64,000 bases of DNA, from the NCBI GenBank assembly GCA_027943335.1, contig BSBK01001873.1, forward strand, positions 1 through 64,000, read 5' to 3'. Under the pieces are notes generated by a model. It did not search any database and was not told where the DNA came from. It was given only the letters and a program-made list of their open reading frames with translations. This document shows, one piece after another, positions 40,301 to 52,322 of the stretch. The stretch comes from Chamaecyparis obtusa (taxonomy: Eukaryota; Streptophyta; Pinopsida; Cupressales; Cupressaceae). A program made the translations under genes and the position numbers. The number at the start of each line of letters is the position of its first letter. Within the stretch, counting starts at the first letter, position 1.

Positions 40301-41640
40301 TCCATTTTGGGTCCTTATGTTCCCAAACCTAATCCTTCATCCCTTCCATCTATTTTAGGTCCTTACATACATCCATCTTCCATATCCAAGTTCACCTCAC
40401 CTCCCTAAGAAAGATCCACAATGGCACACATCCTTGAATTCCTTCCAACATTCATCCTCCATAATTTCTTCCATACACTCTTTAAACCATTCATCCTCAT
40501 GCCACCATATGATGGCTAATGGAAGCAAGTTGGATGCCTAAGAAAAAAACACAAAAAAAGATGCATCAAGCCAAAAATCCACACAAACAAATCAAAGGAT
40601 CAACATGTCTCATCTAAAAGACATGTTCAAGAAAAGCACAATATGATCCAAAAGGATGAAAACTTCAAAAGGCCACAAAGGCCTCAAAATGAAAAATGAA
40701 AAATCATGTGGATTCCAAAGCTACTCAATGCCAAAATACATCTCAATTAGAAATCCAAATTGGCATCCAACCTTGCTAATCCAAAAGATTCCTCCACTCC
40801 TAAGTCCTCTAAATCATCCCTCTAAAAACCCTCTATTTTCCAACTACATTACCTACTTCATCTATTTTGGGTCCCTATATCCCAAATCCCCTTTTTCTCC
40901 TCCATCTCCTCCAAAATCTCCTCCTCCACTACTCCACCACCCTTCATGATATGTGCCAATGATGACCTTTCCACCTCCGTCATCCATTTTTTAAAAAGTT
41001 TTCCAACCTCCCATCCATTATCCCTTAATCCTTCCATACTCATCCACCCCTTTAATCCCATCTTTTACATACACCCTCATTCTCCTTCCCCTGGTCCTTT
41101 CTCCACCATCCAACCCTCCTACCAACATCTATGAGCACATATCCAAAATACCTTGATACAAAATAAACAAAGAAATATCACATAAATAGATTCTTGAGTC
41201 CTTCCCTCCATCTTCCAATTACATATCTATTGTCTTCTAACATTCACCTCTTCCATCCATTCACTTATCCTCATCCCCTTGTACCCTACACTTGGGGGAA
41301 AGATCCATCCATCCTATGCTGCCATATATGTCTTCCATCTTTCATATCCACCATCCATCCTCTAAGTCCATCACCATCCTTTCATATTTTTGATCTTGAC
41401 TATCTTATTCATTCCATCTATCAATATGCACCATCCATGTTCCTTACTCATTATCCATCTCTTCTCCATTATCCTACATATGTCTGTCCACTTGTCCGTA
41501 TTTGATCTTGATATTCTATCTATATCCTACATCTCATAATCCTTGTCATATTCATTCCCTCCTTCCACCATCCATAATGCTCTTTCAGTCCATCCTCCTT
41601 TCCATGTCTTTGATCTTGCTTATCCCCTACATTTACTAGT
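37341..41640 (+). mobile_element. G-poor internal region of an LTR-retrotransposon derivative
   Basis: Over about 4 kb the plus strand is dominated by C, T and A, with TAATC, CATCC and TCAAATC repeats and very little G. From about 39000 it resembles the interior of the element at 44837-50401: repeated ATTTTGGG(T/C)CC(C/T)TATG motifs, an MWIPK-type peptide and the late motif ACACTTGGGGG. There is no gag, protease, RT or integrase. I regard it as a large non-autonomous derivative. Confidence 0.6.
40119..40990 (+). pseudogene. Unnamed LTR-element protein with SILGPYVPK repeats, decayed
   Basis: The plus-strand frames carry four tandem SILGPYV-type units (40200-40370; for example KSILGPYVPSSLPSS and SILGPYVPKPNPSS). 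Near 40695 comes MWIPKLLNAKIHLN, a stop, then KSKLASNLANPKDSSTPKSS. This aligns with MWIPKSLLKDLHTKEKSKL in the element at 46340. The same motif types occurring in two elements indicates that the sequence was once translated. The function is unknown. Frames are broken several times. Confidence 0.45.
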
Positions 41641-41725
41641 ACATTTGACCTTATTTTTCCACCAATTATTTCGGCCAACAAATTAAAAGGTTTTGGTTGG
41701 TTAGATTATAGAAGGAAAACTTTGA

Positions 41726-41818
41726 TTTTTTTTAAAGTTATGCCCGTGTTGGTCAAAATTTTGACCAATATTGTGGTGGTGGAAATTGTGACCAACACGG
41801 GCATAACTTTAAAAAAAA
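41726..41818. repeat. Long perfect inverted repeat with internal palindrome
   Basis: The left arm (41726-41754) is eight T followed by AAAGTTATGCCCGTGTTGGTC. The right arm (41790-41818) is its exact reverse complement, 29 bp, with a 35-base loop. The left arm's end also forms the 16-bp palindrome GGTCAAAATTTTGACC (41751-41766). Confidence 0.9.
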
Positions 41819-41837
41819 ATGGTTTCATTTGTCACTT

Positions 41838-41991
41838 CATTATTCCCCATGGTGAAGAAGGGCAGCATGCAAAGGAATATTATTTGCATTTTCATTTGGA
41901 CTGCATTATCTCTCCATTATTCCCCATGACGAAGAAGGGAAATGCGTGAAGGAGGATTATCTACATTTTCATTTGGACCGCATTATCTGCA
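41838..41991. repeat. Direct duplication, 77-bp period, two copies
   Basis: CATTATTCCCCATG(G/A) starts at 41838 and 41915. Both units continue with GAAGAAGGG and CATTTTCATTTGGAC. It lies directly next to the inverted repeat. Confidence 0.8.
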
Positions 41992-43194
41992 TTGCAAGGA
42001 TTTTCATTTAGTTTTGTTCCGCACCCACATCTATGATCTTGTATGAAGTGTTAAGAAAATTTATATACCTGGTGCAATCCATTTATAGTATCTTATTTCT
42101 TCTCTTTGGGGATAAAATTTGATAACACCTTGGTCAATATTTGTTCATAAAGATTTAGTTTCAATGCCCTTCTCGAAAATAACATTCTAGACACACGACG
42201 AGGAACCATTACAAGATATTTATATACTTGGTTAATCAAAACAAGACAAAAATAATCTTAGGGTGCATATGCAAAAGGTTCTCATTGGGTCATTTGGAGG
42301 TCTTAGTGGTCTAGTTGCAGCCAGCAATGACATATACTGGCATATTTTAGAGTTTATAGTGCATTGGGAATGGTTGTTAAGACTTTGAATATAATATTTC
42401 ATTTGTCATAAATTGTCCTATCTCAAAGACTTAGGGAACACACTCTTGGTCAAGTAGAGCCTAAAGTAGAAGGAATTACTAATCCTTATTACTTGGTTTG
42501 TTGTTCTCATTTCCCAACCATAAGCCTCAAGCTATCCACCTTAGTTGGCATCCCAAGTACTTAAGGTGTAGTTTCTCGTGAGGGGTTTGGGGTTCCACTA
42601 CTTTGAGAGATAACAAATGGCACTGTTGTTGAAGATTTATTAATTTTGGTTCTTGTCTCGAGTGTAGTTGGTACTTTGTCAAATTATGCCAACAAATGTC
42701 CATTGTCAAGGAGACACTAACCTAGAGTTCCTTTGAAAGATTCTGCAACTTTACCTATCAATAAATTTTTGGAATTGTGTTACTTTTCTTAATTATACAA
42801 GGTTTTGTTGACACATTGACTAATGGGAAGAATATATGAGGGTTTTTGGGTTGCAATTAAAGATAGGATAGATCCAAAATTTCCATACTTGAGTTCACAA
42901 TCATAAGAAAAGGGACCAATGAGATAGTTGTAGATTTGGACAATAGGTTTATTAAGAATTTGAGGAAGGTGCAATTTAATTTAGGGCCCAACAAATATAT
43001 GTGCCTAGTGTTGTATTATTATTCTTTTGATGCAAAGTTGGGGTATCACCTTGTACATGAGAATCCTAAAACTCTAATCAATACCTATACCATAACTATC
43101 AACATTTAAAACAACATGGGAGCATCTAGTAAGCAAATCAAAACGATTGATGTTAGGATTTCCTAACAAGATAAAGGTGCCTGATGTAGTGGGG
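41992..43194. other. No gene recognised
   Basis: AT-rich, with only short broken frames (for example at 42420-42560). No repeat ends are seen. Confidence 0.45.
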
Positions 43195-43930
43195 TGTGAT
43201 ATATTTCTTGAGAAACCAATTAGGCCTAATAAACCCCCATTTATAAAGAAACTCATCATTTAACTCACTCCCTTGACTCCCAACCAAGGAACAGTCTTGC
43301 ATAAGGGTTAGAAACAATAGATTTTCAAGTTTTTAGGGCCTTACCATGACTTAGCTCTTCTTCTAAACACCAAACCCTCATTCCTAGGGTCATTAGGCTA
43401 GGGATTGTTCAAAAGGACCTTAGAAAATATCTCTAGATCCCCCCCCACTAGATCTAACAGTACACCTATATGCACTCCAATAATAATGATCCATCACAAA
43501 ATAAAACCATTCTTAAGGGTATTCACATGACAACCAATGCCCCTTTTTGGAAATTTCAAAGGTTTATAAATAACTCTTAAGTTACTCTTAGCCCCATAGC
43601 CCCTTCATGAGCCTTCTAGGCCATATTTGCATACAAATGCAAATTTACATCTTTTTGCACTTTGATGAATACATCTAGGGACTATCCATAATGGAGGTCA
43701 ATGTGGCTTTCCATGATATAATATGTCCTCAAGCTTGGTTTCACCCTTCATATTGACTATAATGATCATTTCTAATGGGAATCATTTAATGAGGTTGTAG
43801 TAGTCATTATAACAGCCATGCGACTTGTTGGTATGTAAGCCATTTTGGCATCTAAGGCTTAATTGATCATTTTGTAGGTTCATAAGGTGGAAATACATTT
43901 AAAGTTTATGTAATACCCTATATGGATGTC
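43195..43930 (-). repeat. R1 dispersed repeat, copy c
   Basis: AACCCTCATTCCTAGGGTCAT at about 43375 matches the copies at 24-25 kb. GGTTTATAAATAACTC at 43560 and TTTTTGCACTTTGATG at 43653 parallel 51450. GGTTTATAAATAACTC may be an LTR TATA box or chance. Confidence 0.5.
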
Positions 43931-43974
43931 CTTGGGCCATTAGAGCCACTTCAAAAGGTCACGAAGTCACATTG

Positions 43975-44836
43975 TGACGTAGTCAAGGATGGTGGATCCA
44001 ATGAAGGACAGTCCAACCTTGCAGCCAATTACCAACACAATGGAATAACACAACACAAGAAAATGTTTCAACTCAATTTCCATTAACATGCTCAGTTGTA
44101 AGGCCTTCCGAGTTAGGGCCAATTACAAACAATAGTAATTTTGCAAGATCAACGAGATCCAATCTAACTCTAGCTAGTCAAGTTCTGAGACAAATCAACA
44201 AATGATGGAAACCCTAAGGAAAATCTAAACTTGAGCTCGCAAGCCACTAAGAAATCTCCTTGTCTCCAAGCATGGAAACCACTAGCTCTGCTATTACAAA
44301 CTATCAGAAATCAATCTGATATGCTAGATCTCATAGGATCCAAGATCTTTTCCACAACTTCACTTATCTAGTTCTCTACCACTGCCCTAAATAACTACCC
44401 AAACATTCCTTAAATACTAATATTTAGCCACAAGTCAGCTGGAAGAAACAATTAATTCCTACAAACAAATATTAAATGCAATACAAGTCGGCTCTCAAAT
44501 ATCCTTACAATTATTTAATTCTCCATGTCAGCATCTAGGTCTACATAGGAGAATACAACAAAAGCTACCAATAATAAATGCACCAAGTCGGCCAACCAAA
44601 TCACCAAGAACCCCAGTTGGTAAACTAGAACTACCAAGCACCAGTTCCACCGAGCACAAGAAGTCTCACTGAGTTCCTTTAGCGACCGAGCCTCCCTCAA
44701 TAACCGAGACCATCGGTTAAAGCTACAACCGAGTACCACAGAACCAAAACAACACACCACTATGTAGATTCACCGAGTACCCTAGAATGCCCTTGCATCA
44801 CATTGGGTCAAAAAATCCTATAAAGGCTAATATATG
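43975..44836 (+). repeat. R2 dispersed repeat, copy 1
   Basis: From TGACGTAGTCAAGGATGGTGG onward it is closely similar to 63392-64000, for example in AACATGC(T/C)C(A/G)GTTGTAAGGCC and GGAAACCCTAAGG. The distal part (44640-44790) is rich in ACCGAG motifs. The ACCGAG-rich part lies beyond where the second copy is cut. The minus-strand frame 44760-44515 has no recognisable domain. Confidence 0.8.
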
Positions 44837-45719
44837 TGTAAACACGCAAAATTGGACAAGTGCTTTTAAATTGCAAAAATCAATAAAATGCACGAAATCA
44901 TCAAAATGGATCAAATCAATTAAAAATGGACATAATTAAATAAAGTGGGACAAAATCAATTAAAGAAAAGGATAAATTAAATAATGATGTTAAATAATTA
45001 AATCAAAAGCTTAAAGGGACCAAAAACACTACATAATTGATTTTAATTAATTAATTGTATAGTTATTTTAATCAAAAATTAAAATGAACCCATTACCCTT
45101 ACATGGCTAAATTTAATTAATTAATTGAATTTAATAATTCCTAATTTCTTTCAACAAAGTTGATGAACCAATGAGAATTGAGGACAAAAAGACATAAATC
45201 ACTCAAACATTTAAATTGTCCAAAGCTTTGAAACCATTTAAAGGCTTGTCCCCTCATTTGTCCCCCCATTTATGAACAATGCATAGTATTTGACTCAACC
45301 AAGGGATAATCATGATTACTTCACTCTACCCCCTACCCTTGGAAATTTACTATAAATATGAGGCATTTTGGAGAGCATTTGGATCTTAGAACTTCATTTG
45401 CAAAGCATTGTTATTATAGGCAATTGAGTGCATTCTAAGAGCAATTAAGAACATTTAGAGCAATTATCATTGTAGTTTATCAATTTGAGCTATATTAAGC
45501 ATTGAATGAGCATTGTAGAAGCATAGTAGAAGCATATAGAAGCATAATTTATCATTTTAGAAGTGTCACTAGTGAGGATCTAAGCTGAGAGCTTCACTTA
45601 CCATTTCTTTCTAGAGAACCATGAGATGTTCTAGATTATAGTTTCATTTTAAATTAGATTTGCATTGTATTTTCTTTAAATTGATGCTATTAGATCTTAA
45701 TTTCATGAAGGTGATATTC
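44837..45719 (+). repeat. 5' LTR, lacking its last bases
   Basis: Starts TGTAAACACGC. It matches the 3' LTR through GAAGGTGATATTC and then diverges abruptly. Confidence 0.9.
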
Positions 45720-45769
45720 TATCAAATGTGTTCCTTTCAAAGCTACTCATGAGCCTATTGGTATACAGA

Positions 45770-46822
45770 TAAATATTAAAGATAAGAACCTTGGCAATGC
45801 AACTCCTTTCAAAGATATTGATATCCCTTTCACACCTTATATCCCTCCATTCAAACACAACCACATGCCTTCACTATCCTCAAAATCCATTTTGGGTTCC
45901 TATGTCCCAAAACAAAAGTCTTCATCCCTTCCATCCATATTAGGTCCATATATTCTTCCATCCTCCATTCCTATCATCCCTAGCTCTCCATTCACTTACC
46001 CTACCATGTATCAGGATCAACGAAGGTAGACATACTTGAAGGATGTCCAAACACCAATCCATGTGAACCCTCCATATTATTCCTATTCATCCAAAATTCC
46101 TAAGTCTTTTGGAAATAATGTTGATGTGCAACATAGCAATCATAAATCCAAGAATCCATGTATATAAAAATCATGATGTCCCATCTAATCGACATGTGAA
46201 TGAAAAGAAAAATGAAATATCCAAAAGGCGGCAAAGGTCCACCAAGCAAAAAATAAAATAAAAAATGTGGGTTCCTAAATCCCTCATTGAAGAAATGCAT
46301 TCAAAAGCATCACAAAAGAAAGAAAAATCAAAGAATATGTGGATTCCCAAGTCATTGTTGAAAGACTTGCACACAAAAGAAAAATCAAAATTGACATTCA
46401 AGCTTCCAAAGGCTTCCATTCCATCTCCTTCCAAACATCTTCCATTTTCCAAGTCTAATTTGGGTTCCTACATCCCAAAATCCACTACCTCAAAAAGATC
46501 CTTATCTCTGTCATCTATCAGTCCTCAATCATTCCACCATTCTTCAAAGCATGTGTCAAAGTTGATCTTGCCAACATTTCCATCGACAACATACATTCTT
46601 CTTATCCTCACATTCATTTTCCAATGCATACTTTCCATACTTCCATCCCTCTTATCAATATCTTTGAGCATCCTAGTCATACCCATGGTTTATTATAGCA
46701 TATCTTTCAGAGGAGCATTGTCCAAAGATTTTGATGTTGGGAAAATATTGAAAAATACAAAAAAAGAAAAAAAGAGAAAAGAAAAAAAAAGGAAAAAAAT
46801 AAGTGCCTTGGTGAAAACCTAG
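45770..46822 (+). pseudogene. Unnamed LTR-element protein (SxLGxYxPK / WxPKSL)
   Basis: A frame from about 45860 reads KSILGSYVPKQKSSSLPSIL and GPYILPSS before a stop at about 46029. An open frame of 185 codons (46265-46822) carries two copies of MW(V/I)PKSL, then KSKLTFKLPKASIPSPSK, SNLGSYIPKST, a hydrophobic stretch ILLILTFIFQCILSIL and a Lys-rich end. Related peptides at 40.1-41 kb show the sequence is conserved between elements. The protein is Ser/Pro/Lys-rich with a possible membrane segment. The function is unknown and no known retroelement domain is visible. Confidence 0.45.
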
Positions 46823-49496
46823 CAATAGGCACCTTGGTAGAAAAAGTAAAGAGAAACAAATCTATATACCATGATGAAAACCTGGCAAACAAGCATCATG
46901 CGTAATTCCTCCTTCTTGTACTCCACACTTGGGGGCAAGTTTCATCCATATTTCCTCTATCACCTTCATCTTGACAAGGTTGAACATATCCATGAGCATT
47001 AAGTATCTTGACATCCGTTATCCTTTCTATTAGCTTATGTACTTGTTGCATCCATGTTACCCTATCATGATCTTGCTTATCCCAAATTCACCTTCATGAT
47101 TCCTTGATAGTCTTTCTATAATCCCAAAACATCCCTTCATAGGCTCCATCACCCTTTATCCGGATTGTGTTATCTTATCCACATCCTATCCAAAGTGACC
47201 CCTTGGTCTTGATCAAAATGAAGAACTTAAAGTACAAAAATTGTTATCAAGAACTTCTTGACATGTCCACTTCTTTTGGATCCCTCATTTTCATGATAGC
47301 AGATCGTTATCCTATAGGCTATCTAGCACTGCATCATTGACTTCCATGGCTTATCCAAAAACATGCTTCACATTGCTATATCATTTTTCCTTAGCTTGGG
47401 TAATCTTGAGGAGATGGTCCTACGGGTCACATTCGCATGCTTCATCCATCATGGCCTTTCCATCTCTAATCCATCAGCTTGCAAATCTATCATTCATGTC
47501 CTATATCTTGCTAGACATTGGGGGCAAACCAATGTAATCTTGTTTGAGAGATGGTAAAAAGGAAAGCATAAAGTGCTTTGAGCTGCATCTTGCATAACTG
47601 AGTTTTTGTAATATCTTGGAAGTTTGCTCAAGTCCGGCTTTTTTTTTTCTATCCAATTAGGGGCATTTGATCTTAATTAGTGGATTTCAACAAACGACAT
47701 CAATTCACATGAAGCAATGCATTAGACTCAAACAAATTCAATCAGTCGCATATCAGAGAGAGAATTATCAGAGCTTTAGAGAGAGTGATTTTCGTGAACC
47801 TTTGATGGATATCATTGTTCATACCCAAGTATTTGAGCCTACAACTTGATCTTTGAGCCTTCATTGACTTTATTATTTGGGATTAAAAATTGACAAAACA
47901 CCTTAAAGATCAGAATGCTTGAAAATACTTTTTGAAAATCATGAAACGTTGCAAAACACTTGAAGCTTTCTGTTGATAATCTTTGTTGAATTGACTTTTT
48001 ATCACATCTTTTTAGCTAATCAATGATGTTTCGACTAGATTGGCAATGATGGAGACACGATATTTTTCTTGCCTTTGAGTGACTGTCTTGAGGGAGATCC
48101 AATATCTTATGTGAATTCATCTAATGACATGGTCATCAAAGAATCATTGAGGACTTTCATATAGGGTGGAAGGTTGACCTTTGTTTGTTTACCAAAATCC
48201 AATTGCAACATTGAATTCGTTGAAAAGGGTATTAATACTCCCATAGTTTGGTCATCCAACTAGTGAGGGTTGTACTAGTTTCAAAATGAGGTTACCAAAA
48301 GTGATAAAAAGCAGTATTCATATCATCATCATGTGGTCAGTGATGGTTGTACTTACTTTCTGGTCCCACAATGCTCAATGATGAAAATTTATCCTCATGG
48401 CATTTCTTTGCTAAAAGCTAGTGACACTTAGGTTGCATTGCATAATCATGTTACATTAATTGCATTATCATGTTTGATTGCATTGCATTTTCATATTATA
48501 TTAAGTGCATTGGTTTGTAGTTATTTTTCCTAGGGAAAGAGGGGGTTCAGCTATCAATCTTGATCAATCAAAGAGGGGAAATCAAGGAAAAGTCCAAATC
48601 ATCATATCAATATTCATCACATCAAAGATCCAATAAATCTATATATCAAAGATATCAATATCAATACCAAAATGATACATCTAAGTCCTGATCAATAAAC
48701 ATCAACATGATACAAAATCAACAACAAGGAAGATCCATAAATCTAATATCCAAGAAGCTAGGGACCGTACCTACAACTTACAGAAATGTGCCTATTTGGC
48801 AAAGCAAAGGAATCATACCAGTATTCTATATCAGTGAATCATTTTAAGTCAATCAGTCCTATCAAAATCAAAGTATCAAGCAATCAAACCTAGTACCATT
48901 TGTTCGTGTCTCTATGTCTTGAGGATGAATTATCAATCCTACCTATCAGTTATCCCATATCAGTTTTACTATCCTATTAGATTAACAAATCACATTCATT
49001 GGTACTATTATCCTGATATCCTAATCACTTGTTTACTTAACTACAATAGACCTAGCTATCTTGGACATTCAATCATTCATCCAGAAAAATCAACAACATT
49101 TTATCAATCATGGTTTTTCTATATCAGCATATCAATCAAACCAGGGCAATTTATCAGAAATCAGCACATCATCAATGTTTTTCAGAAATGAAAACATATT
49201 GAGTCAATCAATCAATCATTGGATCCAAATAAATCAATTTCATCAAATTTTGCAAATCAAGCAATCAATATGTTTCATTTCTGAGGGGGCATCAAAGTAT
49301 CAAAGTGACATCAAAACATCATTGGAATTAGTGGGACATCACAATTTTTTTTGTATCATTAGTATCAGCAATCATATTGTATCAGAGGCAGCAATCAATC
49401 AGTATCAGAGGCATATCAGTGAACCAACAATCAGGACCTAAAAAGCGATCAGGATCAAAAGAATCTTTGAATCAATGTTCTTCATACATCAATTCA
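46823..49496 (+). other. Non-coding 3' interior of the LTR element
   Basis: Contains the shared motif ACACTTGGGGGC at 46926 and an ATCAA/TATCA-rich stretch from 48540 on. The open frames at 48919-49441 reflect this composition and are not called. Confidence 0.6.
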
Positions 49497-49508
49497 AAGA
49501 GGGGCATT
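49497..49508 (+). other. Polypurine tract
   Basis: AAAGAGGGGCAT just before the 3' LTR. It is nearly the same as AAAGAGGGGCAAAA at 61868, so both elements belong to one lineage. Confidence 0.75.
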
Positions 49509-50401
49509 TGTAGACATGCAAAATTGGACAAGTGCTTTTAAATTGCAAAAATCAATAAAATGCACTAAATCATCAAAATGCATCAAAATGGATCAAATCA
49601 ATTAAAAATGGACATAATTAAATAAAGTGGGACAAAATCAATTAAAGAAAAGGAGAAATTAAATAATGATGTTAAATAATTAAATCAAAAAGCTTAAAGG
49701 GACCAAAAACACTACATAATTTATTTTAATTAATTAATTGTATAGTTGTTTTAATAAAAATTTAAAATGAACCCATTACCCTTACATGGCTAAATTTAAT
49801 TAATTAATTGAATTTAATAATTCCTAATTTCTTTCAACAAAGTTGATGAACCAATGAGAATTGAGGACAAAAAGACATAAATCACTCAAACATTTAAATT
49901 GTCCAAAGCTTTGAAACCATTTAAAGGCTTGTCCCCTCATTTGTCCCCCATTTATGAACAATGCAAAGTATTTGACTCAACCAAGGGATAATCATAATTA
50001 CTTCACTCTACCCCCTACCCTTGGACATTTACTATAAATATGAGGCATTTTGGAGAGCATTTGGATCTTAGAACTTCATTTGCAAAGCATTGTTATTATA
50101 GGCAATTGAGTGCATTCTAAGAGCAATTAAGAACATTTAGAGCAATTATCATTGTAGTTTGTCAATTTGAGCTAGATTAAGCATTGAATGAGCATAGTAG
50201 AAGCATATAGAAGCATAATTTATCATTTTAGAAGTGTCACTAGTGAGGATCTAATCTGAGAGCTTCACTTACCATTTATTTCTAGAGAACCATGAGATGT
50301 TCTAGATTATAGTTTCATTTTAAATTAGATTTGCATTGTATTTTTTTTAAATTGATGCTATTAGATCTTAATTTCATGAAGGTGATATTCATCATCACAC
50401 A
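49509..50401 (+). repeat. 3' LTR
   Basis: 893 bp, TGTAGACATGC...CATCATCACACA, followed by the ATATG duplication. Confidence 0.93.
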
Positions 50402-50406
50402 ATATG

Positions 50407-50580
50407 TATTAATGGGATATCATAGGCAATTGATGAGTTCAATAGCTTAAGGGTAGGATAAGGGATTTGGTTATGTTTGAGTTTATAAAGGACCATCTCT
50501 GTGATGTAATAGGAGACCACAAGTTCAAAGTTGTTGAGTTGACAACATGGTTGTCAACTTGACAACAGACTATATTCGGT
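50407..50580 (+). repeat. R1-related fragment, plus orientation
   Basis: GTTGACAAC-ATG-GTTGTCAAC at 50538-50558, followed by TTGACAACA, parallels 31271-31305. 50581-51169 holds no recognised gene. Confidence 0.5.
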
Positions 50581-51169
50581 CTAAAGGGTCAAACACCATG
50601 ACATAAACATATTATGACACTCTATGCCATAAAACATGGTCCTCATGTGGACAAATGCTTCAAACCTTGATTGTCCCAAGGGCAAGTGACCCTTCCATGG
50701 CACTTTCCAAGCAATCAGAGTTCCAATCTTCCTTCCCCGGTTCCAACCTACAAAAAAACATCTTTGCAAACATTCAATACATAAAATCATCCCTCTCTAC
50801 ATCCCCTACCATCCATGATAGTGAGGGATCACATCAATACACCATTGTATCAAGTTTATTTGACTGTTGCACACCCTGATTGTACATGAACAGTCAATTA
50901 AAACATGGACCTAATCACTTTTAAACTTCAAAAGAACCATTCACAACTAAAAAGAAATGATTAACCACCATTTCCTATTCCTTTTCTATCCACATTTGCA
51001 TCTAGAGAAGAGATTTAGACACCCAAAGTGAGGACTGTGCCTACACGGGCAGAGACAGGCATAATACATTAAAATTACATTTCATTGATCAAAAGTATGT
51101 TTACATTTCTTCTTCTAATATTCAATCATCTACCAAACTCTCCCTACTCATCTATTAAAAATCACACAT

Positions 51170-51690
51170 CCTTAAGGAAAATAAGCCTCTTACAAACTGG
51201 TTACAAACTTCCTTAGACCGGTAACAGTCAGTTATTGACTATTTGCAAACAGTTTTTTGTTAACCTTTGTTGTCTAGTTGACAACTAGTTGTCAACTTCG
51301 AAAACCTCTTAGCCCTTAGGCATATATATTATTTCCATAACCCTTTTAAAGGTTTTAGGACTTCATCCTACCCTTAAAACCTCAAACTACTCTTAAACCC
51401 TCATTTAGCCTTTTAGGGCTTATTTTGCCAATATAGGCAAATTTCACATTTTTGCACTTTATGTGCATTTACATCATTTTGATGGCTCTAGTGGCCATTT
51501 TACATTCATTTGGACCTTTATAGGTCATTATCCCAATGCAACTAATCTAGGATCAATCTAATCACCCCTAGGTACACTTAGCCCTTACAAATGTTATTAA
51601 TGGCTTACATGTTTGATCCTTTACAAAGGATTCTCAATCATTAAAAATAACATGGAAATGTCATCAAATGACCAAATATGATCTCATTAA
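51170..51690 (-). repeat. R1 dispersed repeat, minus orientation
   Basis: Reverse complement counterpart of about 30870-31400. It holds GTTGACAAC-TA-GTTGTCAAC at 51277-51296 and CCCTAGGTACACTTAGCC at about 51568. 51691-52320 has no recognised gene. Confidence 0.65.
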
Positions 51691-52322
51691 ATAAAATGAA
51701 CCAAGTTGGCTATGTTTGTCCTTCCATTCCTTCCAAGGTCTTCCAGTGACCCAAGTTGGCTATGTTTGTGTTTTACATGATTGCATTCCCCAAATCATTA
51801 CTAGAATTTTTTTGAACATATTTAAATGGAATACTTTGTACTTGACATACTTAAATGTAATACACCAAGAAGTACCAAATGATGAATGCTCAATTGTTGT
51901 AATGGAAAAGCATCAAACAATCCATTTCTAGAACTTGATTTTCTATAGTCTTAATGATTTTTCTATAATCCTAATGATTTTTCTTATTTCTTGTCTTTTG
52001 TCCCTTTTTAATTTCCTATGTCTGTGCTTGGTGACATGAAATTTAACCCATTCAATGAGGATCTTGCACATTGACATGGATCTGTAGGTATAAGCCAATA
52101 CACCCTATAGAAATAGTTTATTAATTGCTTCCTTTCTCTTTATGCCCATCTTCATTGAGTGGTTTAATAATAAGGTATTAACTTGCTCATGATTTAACAG
52201 TACTACCCTCAACATAAATTTTATGGAAGACCATCAATATTACCCTCATTTAGCAATTTTATCTCGCTCCTTACCAACTATATATCTCATTTGATGGACT
52301 GCAGGAACCACCAAATAGGTAC

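Larger units (their letters stand above)
44837..50401 (+). mobile_element. LTR retrotransposon derivative with perfect 5-bp target duplication
   Basis: The LTRs at 44837-45719 and 49509-50401 are nearly identical (scattered substitutions and one 12-bp insertion). ATATG occurs directly before (44832-44836) and after (50402-50406). A purine tract AAAGAGGGGCATT precedes the 3' LTR. The last bases of the 5' LTR (expected CATCATCACACA) and any primer site are replaced by unrelated sequence, so the 5' junction was lost after insertion. The interior has the unnamed SxLGxY/MWIPK protein frame but no recognisable gag or pol. From 48540 to 49500 it is an ATCA-rich low-complexity stretch. Confidence 0.9.

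Noticed and set aside
44515..44760. 81-codon hydrophobic minus-strand frame
   Set aside because: It lies within repeat R2, has no domain and depends on sequence not available in the second copy.
48919..49441. Ser/Ile/Gln-rich frames of 90 and 126 codons
   Set aside because: They are explained by ATCAA/TATCA low-complexity DNA in a retroelement interior.
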